DNA from: RGIG4608 sp045643885
GTDB lineage: Bacteria > Bacillota > Clostridia > Oscillospirales > CAG-272
Reading direction: 5' to 3'
DNA: 40,787 nt
Assembly (NCBI GenBank): GCA_045643885.1
Contig: JAZRFY010000023.1
Span: 1-40,787 of the forward strand
Made by a program: the position numbers and the translations under genes. This document shows, piece after piece, positions 32,844 to 40,778 of this stretch; within the stretch, counting starts at the first letter, position 1; each line of letters starts with the position of its first letter. The notes beneath the pieces were generated by a model. That model was not told the origin of the DNA. It saw nothing but the letters and a program-made list of their open reading frames with translations, and did not search any database.

Positions 32844-33554
32844 ATGAAGAAAAACGAAAAGAAAATCAAGGCTTGTGGAGGAATAAAGATGCCCGCGCCC
32901 GAAAAGTGCCGAAACGGTATTACCGAGCTTGTATTTATTCTCGACAGGAGTGGCAGTATGTTGGGACTGGAGGATGATACAATCGGTGGGTTTAATTCAA
33001 CCATTAACAGCCAAAGAGATAAGGGTGGAACAATATACGTTTCCACCGTGCTTTTTGACCATGAGAGCTACGTGCTCCACGATCGAGTTAGCATTGAGAG
33101 CATTGAGCCAATGACACACCGTAGCTATCAGGTTCGAGGAAGCACTGCCTTACTCGATGCCGTAGGAGATGCTGTTCATCATATCAAAAATGTGCACAAA
33201 TACGCTCGCCCGGAGGACGTTCCTGAACACACAATTTTTGTAATCACTACCGATGGTATGGAGAACGCGAGCCAAAGATATACGCAGAAAGCAGTTAAAA
33301 CCGAAATAAAACGCGCCCAAAAAGAGCGCGGATGGGAATTTATATTCCTCGGTGCTAATATTGATGTAGCTAAAACGGCAGAGGATATCGGAATACGAAA
33401 GGAGCGCGCCGCAAAATTTGATTGCAACGATAAGAGCGTGCGCTTCTCGTATAACGTTATAAATAAAGCAATCGACTACTATTGCGATGATGATATCTAC
33501 GACCTGTCAACCTTGATGGAAGAGGAAAAAAAACAAATAATAGCATCTGTTTGA
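32844..33554 (+). CDS. VWA domain protein with complete MIDAS site
   Basis: The 236-residue protein has a full metal-ion-dependent adhesion site: DRSGS at about 34-38, Thr101 in RGSTALLDAV, and Asp137 in ITTDGMEN. There is no signal peptide or membrane helix, so it is cytoplasmic, like TerY-type VWA proteins. The ATG at 32844 has GGAGG eight bases upstream, and the in-frame ATG at 32742 has none and precedes the hairpin. It forms a unit with the helical protein at 32169. Confidence 0.82.
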   Translation: MKKNEKKIKACGGIKMPAPEKCRNGITELVFILDRSGSMLGLEDDTIGGFNSTINSQRDKGGTIYVSTVLFDHESYVLHDRVSIESIEPMTHRSYQVRGSTALLDAVGDAVHHIKNVHKYARPEDVPEHTIFVITTDGMENASQRYTQKAVKTEIKRAQKERGWEFIFLGANIDVAKTAEDIGIRKERAAKFDCNDKSVRFSYNVINKAIDYYCDDDIYDLSTLMEEEKKQIIASV

Positions 33555-33654
33555 AGTATAACGTGTATAAAAAAATTATATTATCAACAAATAAAATTTA
33601 CATTTTTGTTTAAAATGCACCAAAAAATATTATCATTTTCTACATTTCCTATTA

Positions 33655-33682
33655 TTGACTTGCGACTATTTTATGATATAAT
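33655..33682 (+). promoter_or_regulatory. Promoter of the liv operon
   Basis: TTGACT (33655-33660) and TATAAT (33677-33682) are 16 bases apart. A leader of about 75 bases follows. The rest of 33555-33763 is very AT-rich and has no gene. Confidence 0.75.
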
Positions 33683-33763
33683 TATTTTATAATATAAAAT
33701 GTATTAAAATGGTAATAGTATGTTTTATAATGCAAACGTTATTTAGTAAAGGGAGATTGAGTA

Positions 33764-34639
33764 ATGGGAACCTTTCTTCAGCTTTTCCTTCGTAGTCTTG
33801 AAACAGGCGGTATTTACGCCTTGGCTGCGCTTGGTATTATTATTATTTTCAGAACGAGCAACATAACTCACTTTGCGCAAGGTGCAATGGGTATGTTTAA
33901 TACGTATGTTGCCGCAGTTATCGTTGACTTCTTGGATTTGCCTCTTTGGATAGCAGTTCCTGCAAGTATAGCAACGGCTGTTCTTCTTGGCTTCTTGGTT
34001 GACTTCTTTATTATTCGTAGAGCAAAGAACGTTGCTCCTATCGCCAAGCAGATCATCACGCTGGGCCTTATTATGATATTCGTTGGTGCTGCACCGCTTC
34101 TTTTCGGTGCTGACCCACTTAACTTGCCAAGATTCATTCCTAACGGCCATGCTACAATCCTCAATGCAAATATTTCATACAACGGTATTCTCAATATTTG
34201 CTTGGGCCTTGCAATTATGGGTGTTTTGTTCTATGTTCTTCAGAAGACAAAGCTCGGTATTGCTATTCGTACAACGTCTTCAAATGAAAAAGTTGCAAGA
34301 CTTATGGGTGTACCCACTAAGAGCGTTACGTTGTTCTCCTGGGCACTTGCCGCTTGTCTTGGTTGCTTAGCAGGTGTTATGAATGCACCTCAGACAACTG
34401 TTACAACGTCCGTTATGGATTCCGTTCAGATCAATGCTTTGATTGCATGCGTTCTTGGTGGCTTCCAAACTTTCTACGGACCTATTATCGGTGCTTACAT
34501 AATTGCAATTTGTTCAAATATGCTTATTTTCTACGTAGACTCTGTGTGGGGTATTCAGATCATGTACTTGCTTGTTTTGATCTTTATCATATTCCGTCCT
34601 CAGGGTATTATAGGCAAGAAGATCGTTAAGAAGGTTTAA
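33764..34639 (+). CDS. livH: Branched-chain amino acid ABC transporter permease LivH
   Basis: The 291-residue membrane protein is one of two permeases for Leu/Ile/Val-type uptake. The family marks GIYALAALGIIIIFRTS near the N-terminus and GVPTKSVTLFSWALAACLG for the ATPase-coupling loop are visible, with about eight helices. AAAGGGAG precedes the ATG. It is the first gene of a five-gene unit, livH-M-G-F-J. Confidence 0.92.
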   Translation: MGTFLQLFLRSLETGGIYALAALGIIIIFRTSNITHFAQGAMGMFNTYVAAVIVDFLDLPLWIAVPASIATAVLLGFLVDFFIIRRAKNVAPIAKQIITLGLIMIFVGAAPLLFGADPLNLPRFIPNGHATILNANISYNGILNICLGLAIMGVLFYVLQKTKLGIAIRTTSSNEKVARLMGVPTKSVTLFSWALAACLGCLAGVMNAPQTTVTTSVMDSVQINALIACVLGGFQTFYGPIIGAYIIAICSNMLIFYVDSVWGIQIMYLLVLIFIIFRPQGIIGKKIVKKV

Positions 34640-34649
34640 GGAGGGCATT

Positions 34650-35708
34650 ATGGAAGATAAGAAAAATTTATCCCCCACAAACCAATCCAATAGTACTCTT
34701 AATAAGGTTTACAAAAATCCGTACCTTCGTTATATTCTTTTTGGCTTGGTTCTTGCTTTAGTTGCACCACTTGCTGAATCAAAAATCATTCCCATTTCAT
34801 ACATTACTATGATGGGTAGCGTATTGATTTATACGGTAGTGGCTCTCGGTCTTAACCTTTTGCTTGGTTACTCAGGTCTTATTTCACTTGGTACAGCCGG
34901 CTTTATGGGACTTGGTGCTTACGTTGCAGGTTATCTTATCAAGGAGCTTCAGGTACCGTGGATTGTTGCTCTCCTCGTTGCAGTAGTTGGCGCAGCACTT
35001 ATCGGAGTTGTAGTAGGATTTGTTTCTCTTAAGGTATCAGGTATCTATCTTGCAATCGTTACGCTTTGTGTATCTGAGATTTTGCGTAAAACCTATGAGG
35101 AGCTTGATGAATTCACAGGTGGCTTCTCCGGCTTTAACTTTGGTAAATATCCCAATATTTTTGGACTTCAGCTCGACCGTTCCGGCACGTACACACTCAT
35201 AGTGATTGTGCTTGTGCTTATTATGATGCTTACACACAACCTTGTAAGAGGTCAGTTCGGTAGAGCAATGCACGCAATGCGTGGTAGTGAGGTTGCAGCT
35301 CAGGCTATGGGCATCAACCTTCTTAAGTATCGCCTTATTGTATTTGCTATAGCAACTGCTTATGCAGCATTGGCGGGTGTACTTTACATTGGATTTATTC
35401 GTTTCGCAACACCCGATAAATGGATAATGATGCTTTCCCTTAACATTCTTGCAATGATTGTTATTGGTGGATTCCGCTCAATTTACGGAACGTTCTTTGG
35501 GGTATTCCTCGTATACGCGGTTCCTGACGTCGTTATCAAGCCCTTGATTGGTGATATTGGTGGCTTGTCATATATCTTCACAGGCGTACTTATCATCTTG
35601 GTAATTCTTTTCTATCCTAACGGACTCAAGGCTGTTGGTGGCGATTTGATGAAGTTGATTAACAAATTGAGTAAAAAAGATGAATCTAAAGAGGGAGGTA
35701 AAGAATAA
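34650..35708 (+). CDS. livM: Branched-chain amino acid ABC transporter permease LivM
   Basis: The 352-residue second permease contains GLNLLLGYSGLISLGTAGFM and the coupling region AMRGSEVAAQAMGINLLKYR, both typical of LivM. The N-terminal ~25 residues are polar and cytosolic. A GGAGG box lies in the 10-base gap after livH. Its stop codon shares one base with the livG start. Confidence 0.92.
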   Translation: MEDKKNLSPTNQSNSTLNKVYKNPYLRYILFGLVLALVAPLAESKIIPISYITMMGSVLIYTVVALGLNLLLGYSGLISLGTAGFMGLGAYVAGYLIKELQVPWIVALLVAVVGAALIGVVVGFVSLKVSGIYLAIVTLCVSEILRKTYEELDEFTGGFSGFNFGKYPNIFGLQLDRSGTYTLIVIVLVLIMMLTHNLVRGQFGRAMHAMRGSEVAAQAMGINLLKYRLIVFAIATAYAALAGVLYIGFIRFATPDKWIMMLSLNILAMIVIGGFRSIYGTFFGVFLVYAVPDVVIKPLIGDIGGLSYIFTGVLIILVILFYPNGLKAVGGDLMKLINKLSKKDESKEGGKE

Positions 35709-36529
35709 TGGCTAAAATTCCTCCCATAGTTGGAAAACTTGAAGAAAAGCAGGTGCTTAAATTAACAGACCTTTCAATTCATTTTGGTGGTCTTAAAGCA
35801 GTTGAAGCACTTTCTTTCCATGTAAATGAAAATGAAATCTTTGGTCTTATCGGACCTAACGGTGCAGGCAAAACCACAGCATTTAACTGTATCACACAGT
35901 TCTATCGTCCCAACCGTGGTGAAGTTCTTTTCCGCACAAAGACTGGCGAGGTTGTAAACCTCGTTGGAAGAAACGTTCACGACATCATCAAGCTCGGCCT
36001 TGTAAGAACCTTCCAAAACGTTGAATGTATCAAGGAAATTTCCTTGCTTGATAACGTTCTTATAGGTGCTCACATTGACTTTAAGGCAACTCTTGTTGAA
36101 CAGGCTCTCAGACTTCCTCGTGCACGTAAAGAAGAAAAGGAAATTCGTGAAAAGGCAATCAAAGCGCTTGAGTTTATGGGAATTGATCATCTTAAAGATG
36201 AACTCGCAGGCGGTCAGCCCTACGGTGTTCTTAAAAAGGTTGAGATGGCACGTACACTTATGTGTGAGCCCAAGCTCATCATTCTTGACGAGCCCGCAGC
36301 TGGTCTTAATGACGTAGAAACTGTACAGCTTGCTGAAACAATTCAGAAAATCAGAGACGTGTATAATTGCACGATCCTTCTCGTTGAACACGATATGCGT
36401 TTGGTTATGAAGATTTGTGATAGAATTTGTGCAATTTCCTTCGGTCAATTCTTGGCATGCGGAACACCTGCAGAAATTCAGAGCAATACAGCCGTTCAAG
36501 AAGCATATCTTGGTGAAAGCGAAGAATAA
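35708..36529 (+). CDS. livG: Branched-chain amino acid ABC transporter ATPase LivG
   Basis: The 273-residue ATPase has Walker A GPNGAGKTT near residue 50, a variant signature LAGGQPYGVLKKVEMART instead of LSGGQ, Walker B LIILDEPAAGLND, and the H-loop VEHDM. It starts one base into the livM stop codon, with GGGAGG inside livM as its ribosome site. Confidence 0.93.
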   Translation: MAKIPPIVGKLEEKQVLKLTDLSIHFGGLKAVEALSFHVNENEIFGLIGPNGAGKTTAFNCITQFYRPNRGEVLFRTKTGEVVNLVGRNVHDIIKLGLVRTFQNVECIKEISLLDNVLIGAHIDFKATLVEQALRLPRARKEEKEIREKAIKALEFMGIDHLKDELAGGQPYGVLKKVEMARTLMCEPKLIILDEPAAGLNDVETVQLAETIQKIRDVYNCTILLVEHDMRLVMKICDRICAISFGQFLACGTPAEIQSNTAVQEAYLGESEE

Positions 36530-36541
36530 GGAGGGCGTAAT

Positions 36542-37261
36542 ATGGAAAAAAAGATCGCCCTGTCAATCAAAGGGCTTAAGGTTAGATACGGAGCTATCGA
36601 GGCAGTAAAGGGAATTGACCTTGAAGTTCCCGAAGGAAGCGTAGTTGCTCTTCTTGGTGCCAACGGCGCAGGCAAAACATCCACGCTTCAAACAATTTCA
36701 GGTCTTAACCATGCTGCAGAGGGTACAATTACTTACTACGGCAAGGATATTACAAATATGGATGCTGAGAAGATTGCGGCACTTGGTATGTCACAATCTC
36801 CTGAAGGACGTCAGATTTTTGGTGACCTTACGGTTGAAGAAAATCTTTGGGCAGGTTCTTTCACCTTGAAGGACAAAAAGAAGATCAAGGAGTGCTACGA
36901 GCGCTGCTATAGATATTTCCCAAGACTTGAAGAAAGAAAGAAACAGATGGCTAGCACACTTTCAGGTGGTGAACTTCAGATGCTTGCAATTGCTCGTGCG
37001 CTGATGTCAGCTCCCAAGGTATTGTTGCTTGACGAGCCCTCGCTTGGTCTTGCACCCCTTGTAGTAAGAGATATTTTCAAAATTATCGAAGAGATTCGTA
37101 AAGAGGGAACAACAGTGCTTATCGTTGAGCAGAATGCTAAGCAGACGATGAAGATTGCCGACTATGCATACGTGCTTGAGGTCGGTGAAATCAGCATGGA
37201 AGGTCCTGCAGACGAACTCATTCACAATCCTAAGCTTATTGAAGCTTATCTTGGTGGTTAA
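36542..37261 (+). CDS. livF: Branched-chain amino acid ABC transporter ATPase LivF
   Basis: The 239-residue ATPase shows GANGAGKTS, LSGGELQMLAIARAL and VLLLDEPSLGLAP, the usual LivF set. AGGAGG lies in the 12-base gap after livG. The next gene, livJ, follows after 76 bases that include a weak hairpin. Confidence 0.93.
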   Translation: MEKKIALSIKGLKVRYGAIEAVKGIDLEVPEGSVVALLGANGAGKTSTLQTISGLNHAAEGTITYYGKDITNMDAEKIAALGMSQSPEGRQIFGDLTVEENLWAGSFTLKDKKKIKECYERCYRYFPRLEERKKQMASTLSGGELQMLAIARALMSAPKVLLLDEPSLGLAPLVVRDIFKIIEEIRKEGTTVLIVEQNAKQTMKIADYAYVLEVGEISMEGPADELIHNPKLIEAYLGG

Positions 37262-37337
37262 TTCACTAAAAAACTATAGGTATTAACGAGCAATGCTCTT
37301 AATATAAAATAAAATTATATTTTTTCAGGAGGAAACT

Positions 37338-38579
37338 ATGAAAAAGAAAGTCGCAATTATCGTTGCTGTTGTGCTTGTTGTAGCTCTCGTTGTAACACTT
37401 GCACTCACTGCTTCTCCCAATTCCAATGGAGGTCAAAGCGCACAGGGCGTTTACGAAGATAAAATCGTAATCGCGAACTCCGCAACAACATCCGGCACAT
37501 ACGGTGCTATCGGTCTTCCTTTCCTTGCAGGTATCAGAGGTTATCTTGATATGATTAATGCAGGCGGCGGTATCGACGGCCGTACAATCGAGTTCATTAA
37601 CCAGGATGACGAATTCAACGCTGAAAAGGGTATTGCTGCTCTTGAAAAGTTCGTAGAACAGGACGAAGTTTTCGCAATCGTTGGTCACTTTGGTACACCC
37701 GTAGTTGGTGCTACACTTGATATGCTTAAGGAATATGGTATTCCCTCAGTTTACTTTGCAACTGGTATCGGTCAGTTGTTCAGCGAAAAGGCTACAACTA
37801 ACGAAGAAGGCTACAACATTTTCCCCATTCAGCCCCTTTATATCACTGAAGGTCAGGTAATGGTAGCTCGTGCATACGGTACATTCGGCGCAAAGAAGAT
37901 CGGTATGATCTACACAAACGACGATGCTGGTAAGAACATGCTTGAAGGTGCACAGGCAATGGCTGCACAGCTCAATGTTGAACTCGTAGTTGAACAGGTT
38001 ACTGCAGGTGCTGCTGACGTTTCTGCTGCAGTTACAAAGATTATGCAGGCAAACGTAGACTTCGTTATCTCCGGTGCTATCCAGGCTACAACACCTACAA
38101 TCGTTAAGGAACTTGCTTCTCAGGGCAATACAAAGGACGTTATCACAACATACGTTTGTGCTTCCGTTGCTGTTGCTGACGCAGTTAAGGATTCCATCGC
38201 AGGTAAATTCGACCTTTACTCTTCCAGCTGGAAGTCCAGAACAGGCGAATACGCTGCTGACTTTGAATTGTTCAAGACATGGGTTGATCCTACATACGTT
38301 GACAATACTGACGCTGAATCCGGTTGGGTTGCAGCTCACGTATTCTGCGAAGGTTTGAAGCGCCTTATCGGTGAAGAAGTTACTTGGGAATCCTACATGA
38401 AGGCACTTGAAGAAGCTCCTATCGACATTCCTTTCGGTGGTGAAATCAGCTTCGCTGACGGCGCACGTAAGGGTGTTTCCGACATGCTTCTTTCTAAGGT
38501 TAACCCCGCAGTTGACGGTGGTTGGGAAGTAGTTTATCCCATGGATTCTATGGAAAACATCATTGCTGGTAAGAAATAA
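37338..38579 (+). CDS. livJ: Branched-chain amino acid ABC transporter binding protein, without lipobox
   Basis: The 413-residue extracellular receptor has the type-1 periplasmic fold (VIANSATTSGTYGAIGLP, GGGIDGRTIEFINQDDEF). The N-terminus is a hydrophobic helix (MKKKVAIIVAVVLVVALVVT) followed by a Ser/Asn/Gly linker with no cysteine. It therefore cannot be lipidated in the usual way. It may stay anchored by this uncleaved helix or be released. AGGAGG precedes the ATG. It is last in the operon, whereas in many genomes the binding-protein gene comes first. Codon use is highly biased, suggesting strong expression. Confidence 0.9.
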   Translation: MKKKVAIIVAVVLVVALVVTLALTASPNSNGGQSAQGVYEDKIVIANSATTSGTYGAIGLPFLAGIRGYLDMINAGGGIDGRTIEFINQDDEFNAEKGIAALEKFVEQDEVFAIVGHFGTPVVGATLDMLKEYGIPSVYFATGIGQLFSEKATTNEEGYNIFPIQPLYITEGQVMVARAYGTFGAKKIGMIYTNDDAGKNMLEGAQAMAAQLNVELVVEQVTAGAADVSAAVTKIMQANVDFVISGAIQATTPTIVKELASQGNTKDVITTYVCASVAVADAVKDSIAGKFDLYSSSWKSRTGEYAADFELFKTWVDPTYVDNTDAESGWVAAHVFCEGLKRLIGEEVTWESYMKALEEAPIDIPFGGEISFADGARKGVSDMLLSKVNPAVDGGWEVVYPMDSMENIIAGKK

Positions 38580-38613
38580 TTCAACTTATTGACTATCATA
38601 GCTTAAATAGCTT

Positions 38614-38648
38614 GAGGCACACCCTTTTGGGTGTGCCTCTTTCTTTGT
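38614..38648 (+). terminator. Terminator after the liv operon
   Basis: A perfect 11-bp stem, GAGGCACACCC / GGGTGTGCCTC, with a TTTT loop is followed by a T-rich tail. Confidence 0.93.
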
Positions 38649-38908
38649 TTCTGATTTTGTAGAAAATTAGAGTCATTGGAATTTTCCTGCTTCAAAAATT
38701 GTAAATGTGAATTACTGTAAATGGTAAAACAATTACGCAAAACCCATCAAGGTATAAATAAGATTTTCTGAAACGGTTTTCGTTTTTGCGAAAGCTTGAA
38801 CTTGCGGCCTCTACCACCCTAAAGGGCTAATCTTTACCACTTACTGAGTAATCTACCCATATATTTTCAAATATATTTACTATCGTAGACCATGAGCTAC
38901 TAAAATTT
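38649..38908. other. Intergenic stretch without a gene
   Basis: Nothing codes here on either strand. A patch at about 38788-38858 reads, on the minus strand, like the 3' half of a tRNA (GGTAGAGGCCGCAAGTTCAA) but does not fold into a cloverleaf. The rest is AT-rich with no clear repeat. Confidence 0.6.
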
Positions 38909-38955
38909 AGAGTGAACAAGTCCGTTTTTATTAGACTTGTTCACTCTTTTGTTTG
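38909..38955. terminator. Strong hairpin terminator after the DUF6514 gene
   Basis: A 14-bp perfect stem, AGAGTGAACAAGTC / GACTTGTTCACTCT, with an 11-base loop. T tracts flank it on the plus strand, and AAATTTTAG follows in the minus direction, so it can end the minus-strand DUF6514 transcript at 38975. Confidence 0.8.
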
Positions 38956-38974
38956 TATGAAAATTAATTTGTTG

Positions 38975-39208
38975 TTATTTCATACACAAAAAGTCATCGA
39001 CCACATTTTGCAGATGGTCGATGTCTAATTGTTTTTTATTACAAAGTTCCACAAGTTTTTGGAGTTTATCGCGCTCGTCGGTGATATCTGTCATTTCGCA
39101 AAGAACACTAATATTATCAAGTGTGCTAATAACAGCTATCCCGTAGTTTGTGCGAGTGTGCTCGCCATTGTAATAAGTGGTTTTTGTAAGTACGTATTTG
39201 TAGTTCAT
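38975..39208 (-). CDS. DUF6514 family protein
   Basis: The 77-residue protein begins MNYKYVLTKTTYYNGEHTRT and ends with LQKLVELCNKKQLDIDHLQN and VVDDFL, the DUF6514 pattern seen in many Clostridia. Function is unknown. The ATG at 39208 follows a perfect AAAGGAGGTGAT. Longer in-frame starts upstream lack such a site. A motif shared with two other promoters here lies at 39282-39305 on the minus strand. Confidence 0.8.
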   Translation of the reverse strand: MNYKYVLTKTTYYNGEHTRTNYGIAVISTLDNISVLCEMTDITDERDKLQKLVELCNKKQLDIDHLQNVVDDFLCMK

Positions 39209-39281
39209 TTTTATCACCTCCTTTCTCCAAAAAAATTGGAGAGTGAGAAAAATACAAATAGTACTTATGTTCGAAAACACA

Positions 39282-39305
39282 CTAATATATTACCCATTTA
39301 TGACA
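39282..39305 (-). promoter_or_regulatory. Shared promoter-like motif upstream of DUF6514
   Basis: On the minus strand it reads TGTCATAAATGGGTAATATA. It resembles TGTCAAATAAATGGGTAGTA at 40705 and TGTCATTTATGGTATAAT at 39367. It may be recognised by the neighbouring ECF sigma factor. Confidence 0.4.
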
Positions 39306-39355
39306 CAAATTTCTTCAAATATTAGCTCGTTTTACTGCTTTTTATTCGGTAAATA

Positions 39356-39384
39356 TTGAATATATATGTCATTTATGGTATAAT
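39356..39384 (+). promoter_or_regulatory. Promoter of the ECF sigma gene
   Basis: TTGAAT (39356-39361) and TATAAT (39379-39384) are 17 bases apart, a fair housekeeping promoter. The shared motif TGTCATTTATGGTATAAT (39367-39384) overlaps it. Confidence 0.65.
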
Positions 39385-39417
39385 TTTGTCAAATAATCAA
39401 TTTGAAAGGGAATACCA

Positions 39418-39966
39418 ATGTTACAATTTCTATTAACACTATGCGATGAAAAATATCACAGTCGGATTGAATACATATATAATCGTTTTCACGATGATAT
39501 GATGAGATTTGCGGTTAGCAAATTTAGAACTATGAACAGTCGTAATCCTATCCTTGATGCAGAGGATGCGGTTCAAAGAGCATATTTAAGAATAACAAAA
39601 TATATACATAATCTTCAATTTCCAATGCACGATAACAAACTCAGATGTTATGTATTTTCGGTTGTTTTGCATGAAGTTATAAGAATAACTGAAGAAAATG
39701 AGAAAAATTTTGAATTTCGTGAAGAAATTTTCGTCGATGACGGGTATAATATTATAGAGGACATCGACATCAAACTAATGTATGAAGACGTTGTTAAGGC
39801 GATTGAAAACCTTGACCCGGTGTATAGTATTACTTTACTTCTAAAATATGAGAGGGGACTTTCACCTAAAGAGATAGCCGAAATGATGGAAATACCCGAA
39901 AAGACAGTTTATACTCGACTTTCAAGAGGCAAAAAGATGTTGAGAGATGCTTTGAAAGGAGAATGA
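39418..39966 (+). CDS. ECF-type sigma-70 family RNA polymerase sigma factor
   Basis: The 182-residue protein has sigma region 2 (about 18-65; DDMMRFAVSKF, ILDAEDAVQRAYLRI) and region 4 (about 120-178; GLSPKEIAEMMEIPEKTVYT then RLSRGKKML), with no region 3. The start follows GAAAGGGAA. Its stop codon lies one base before the start of a membrane protein gene, the usual sigma/anti-sigma pairing. Confidence 0.9.
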   Translation: MLQFLLTLCDEKYHSRIEYIYNRFHDDMMRFAVSKFRTMNSRNPILDAEDAVQRAYLRITKYIHNLQFPMHDNKLRCYVFSVVLHEVIRITEENEKNFEFREEIFVDDGYNIIEDIDIKLMYEDVVKAIENLDPVYSITLLLKYERGLSPKEIAEMMEIPEKTVYTRLSRGKKMLRDALKGE

Positions 39967-39967
39967 T

Positions 39968-40630
39968 ATGGACAAGACTACTAACCAAGAGTTATTCAAG
40001 CAGGCATTGGTTGAGGGTGTAAATAGACGTCTTGACCGCGAGATCGCTGCCTACGATGAAGATATTACTTACTCGCGCAGGCATATTAAAAATATGGTGC
40101 GGATAGTTAATGGCAAAACTCCGAGAAAGCCCCTCAGCACTAAAATGATCGCAATTCTCGTTGCCGCCGCAATTCTTCTCCTTGCAGGTTGTGCTATTAT
40201 TTACCGTGATCAGATTAGAGATTTTATTACAAATATTAAAGAATTTTTCGTTGAGATTAAGTTTGACGAGGGTGAAAATCACAGCCAAACAATAGACGAG
40301 ATTTATGAGCTTACATATGTGCCCGAGGGATATAGTTTGGAAAAACAAGTAATCAATCGAATGAAAATTGAATATTTGTTTACTACTGTAGATGATGACT
40401 ATATAAAGTTTATACAACGACCAATTGACGCCGTAGGTTTTTCTGTTGATATTGAGAATGGTGATTATAATCTTATTAATATAGACCAATATGAAATATA
40501 TTACCGACAAATAAATACTGGCTACTACTATGTATGGAATGACGGTAAATATGCACTAAAGATTAACTCAACTGAATTACTATCGGAGCAATTATTGAAA
40601 TTAATCATCGAAGGAATAGAGATTAAATAA
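39968..40630 (+). CDS. Membrane protein with DUF4367 domain, probable anti-sigma factor
   Basis: The 220-residue protein has a cytosolic N-terminus (about 1-55), a single membrane helix (about 58-79; MIAILVAAAILLLAGCAII) and an extracellular part (about 105-220; LTYVPEGYSLEKQVIN) like DUF4367. It follows the sigma gene by one base, and AAAGGAG within that gene is its ribosome site. By position and topology it is probably the anti-sigma factor, with the outer domain sensing a signal. It has no zinc-type anti-sigma motif, so this is inference. Confidence 0.75.
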   Translation: MDKTTNQELFKQALVEGVNRRLDREIAAYDEDITYSRRHIKNMVRIVNGKTPRKPLSTKMIAILVAAAILLLAGCAIIYRDQIRDFITNIKEFFVEIKFDEGENHSQTIDEIYELTYVPEGYSLEKQVINRMKIEYLFTTVDDDYIKFIQRPIDAVGFSVDIENGDYNLINIDQYEIYYRQINTGYYYVWNDGKYALKINSTELLSEQLLKLIIEGIEIK

Positions 40631-40650
40631 AAATCAAATAAAAATTCTAA

Positions 40651-40687
40651 AACACCTTGATATATAAAATTCAAGTTGTTTTTTTGT
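40651..40687 (+). terminator. Terminator after the sigma/anti-sigma operon
   Basis: AACACCTTGA pairs with TCAAGTTGTT (one mismatch) around a 10-base loop, followed by a run of T. Confidence 0.65.
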
Positions 40688-40704
40688 AAATTTTTGAAGA
40701 ATTT

Positions 40705-40728
40705 TGTCAAATAAATGGGTAGTATAAT
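40705..40728 (+). promoter_or_regulatory. Promoter-like motif before the last gene
   Basis: TGTCAAATAAATGGGTAGTA runs directly into TATAAT (40723-40728). No normal -35 box lies 16-18 bases upstream, which points to an alternative or activator-dependent promoter. Confidence 0.45.
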
Positions 40729-40778
40729 ATAGAGTATATAAAAGATACTCCAATTTTTATATTTTAGAGGTGAAAGTT

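Noticed and set aside
23073..33763. A single integrative island from rpsI to liv
   Set aside because: No matching attachment copy was found at the right end and no integrase, relaxase or replication gene is present.
37285..37303. Hairpin between livF and livJ (GAGC-AAT-GCTC) as a terminator
   Set aside because: Only four G/C-rich pairs and no T tract directly after it; at most a processing or stability element that could raise livJ mRNA.
38788..38858. tRNA-like text on the minus strand (GGTAGAGGCCGCAAGTTCAA)
   Set aside because: No canonical acceptor, D or anticodon stems can be formed and the T stem does not pair; at best a degenerate remnant.
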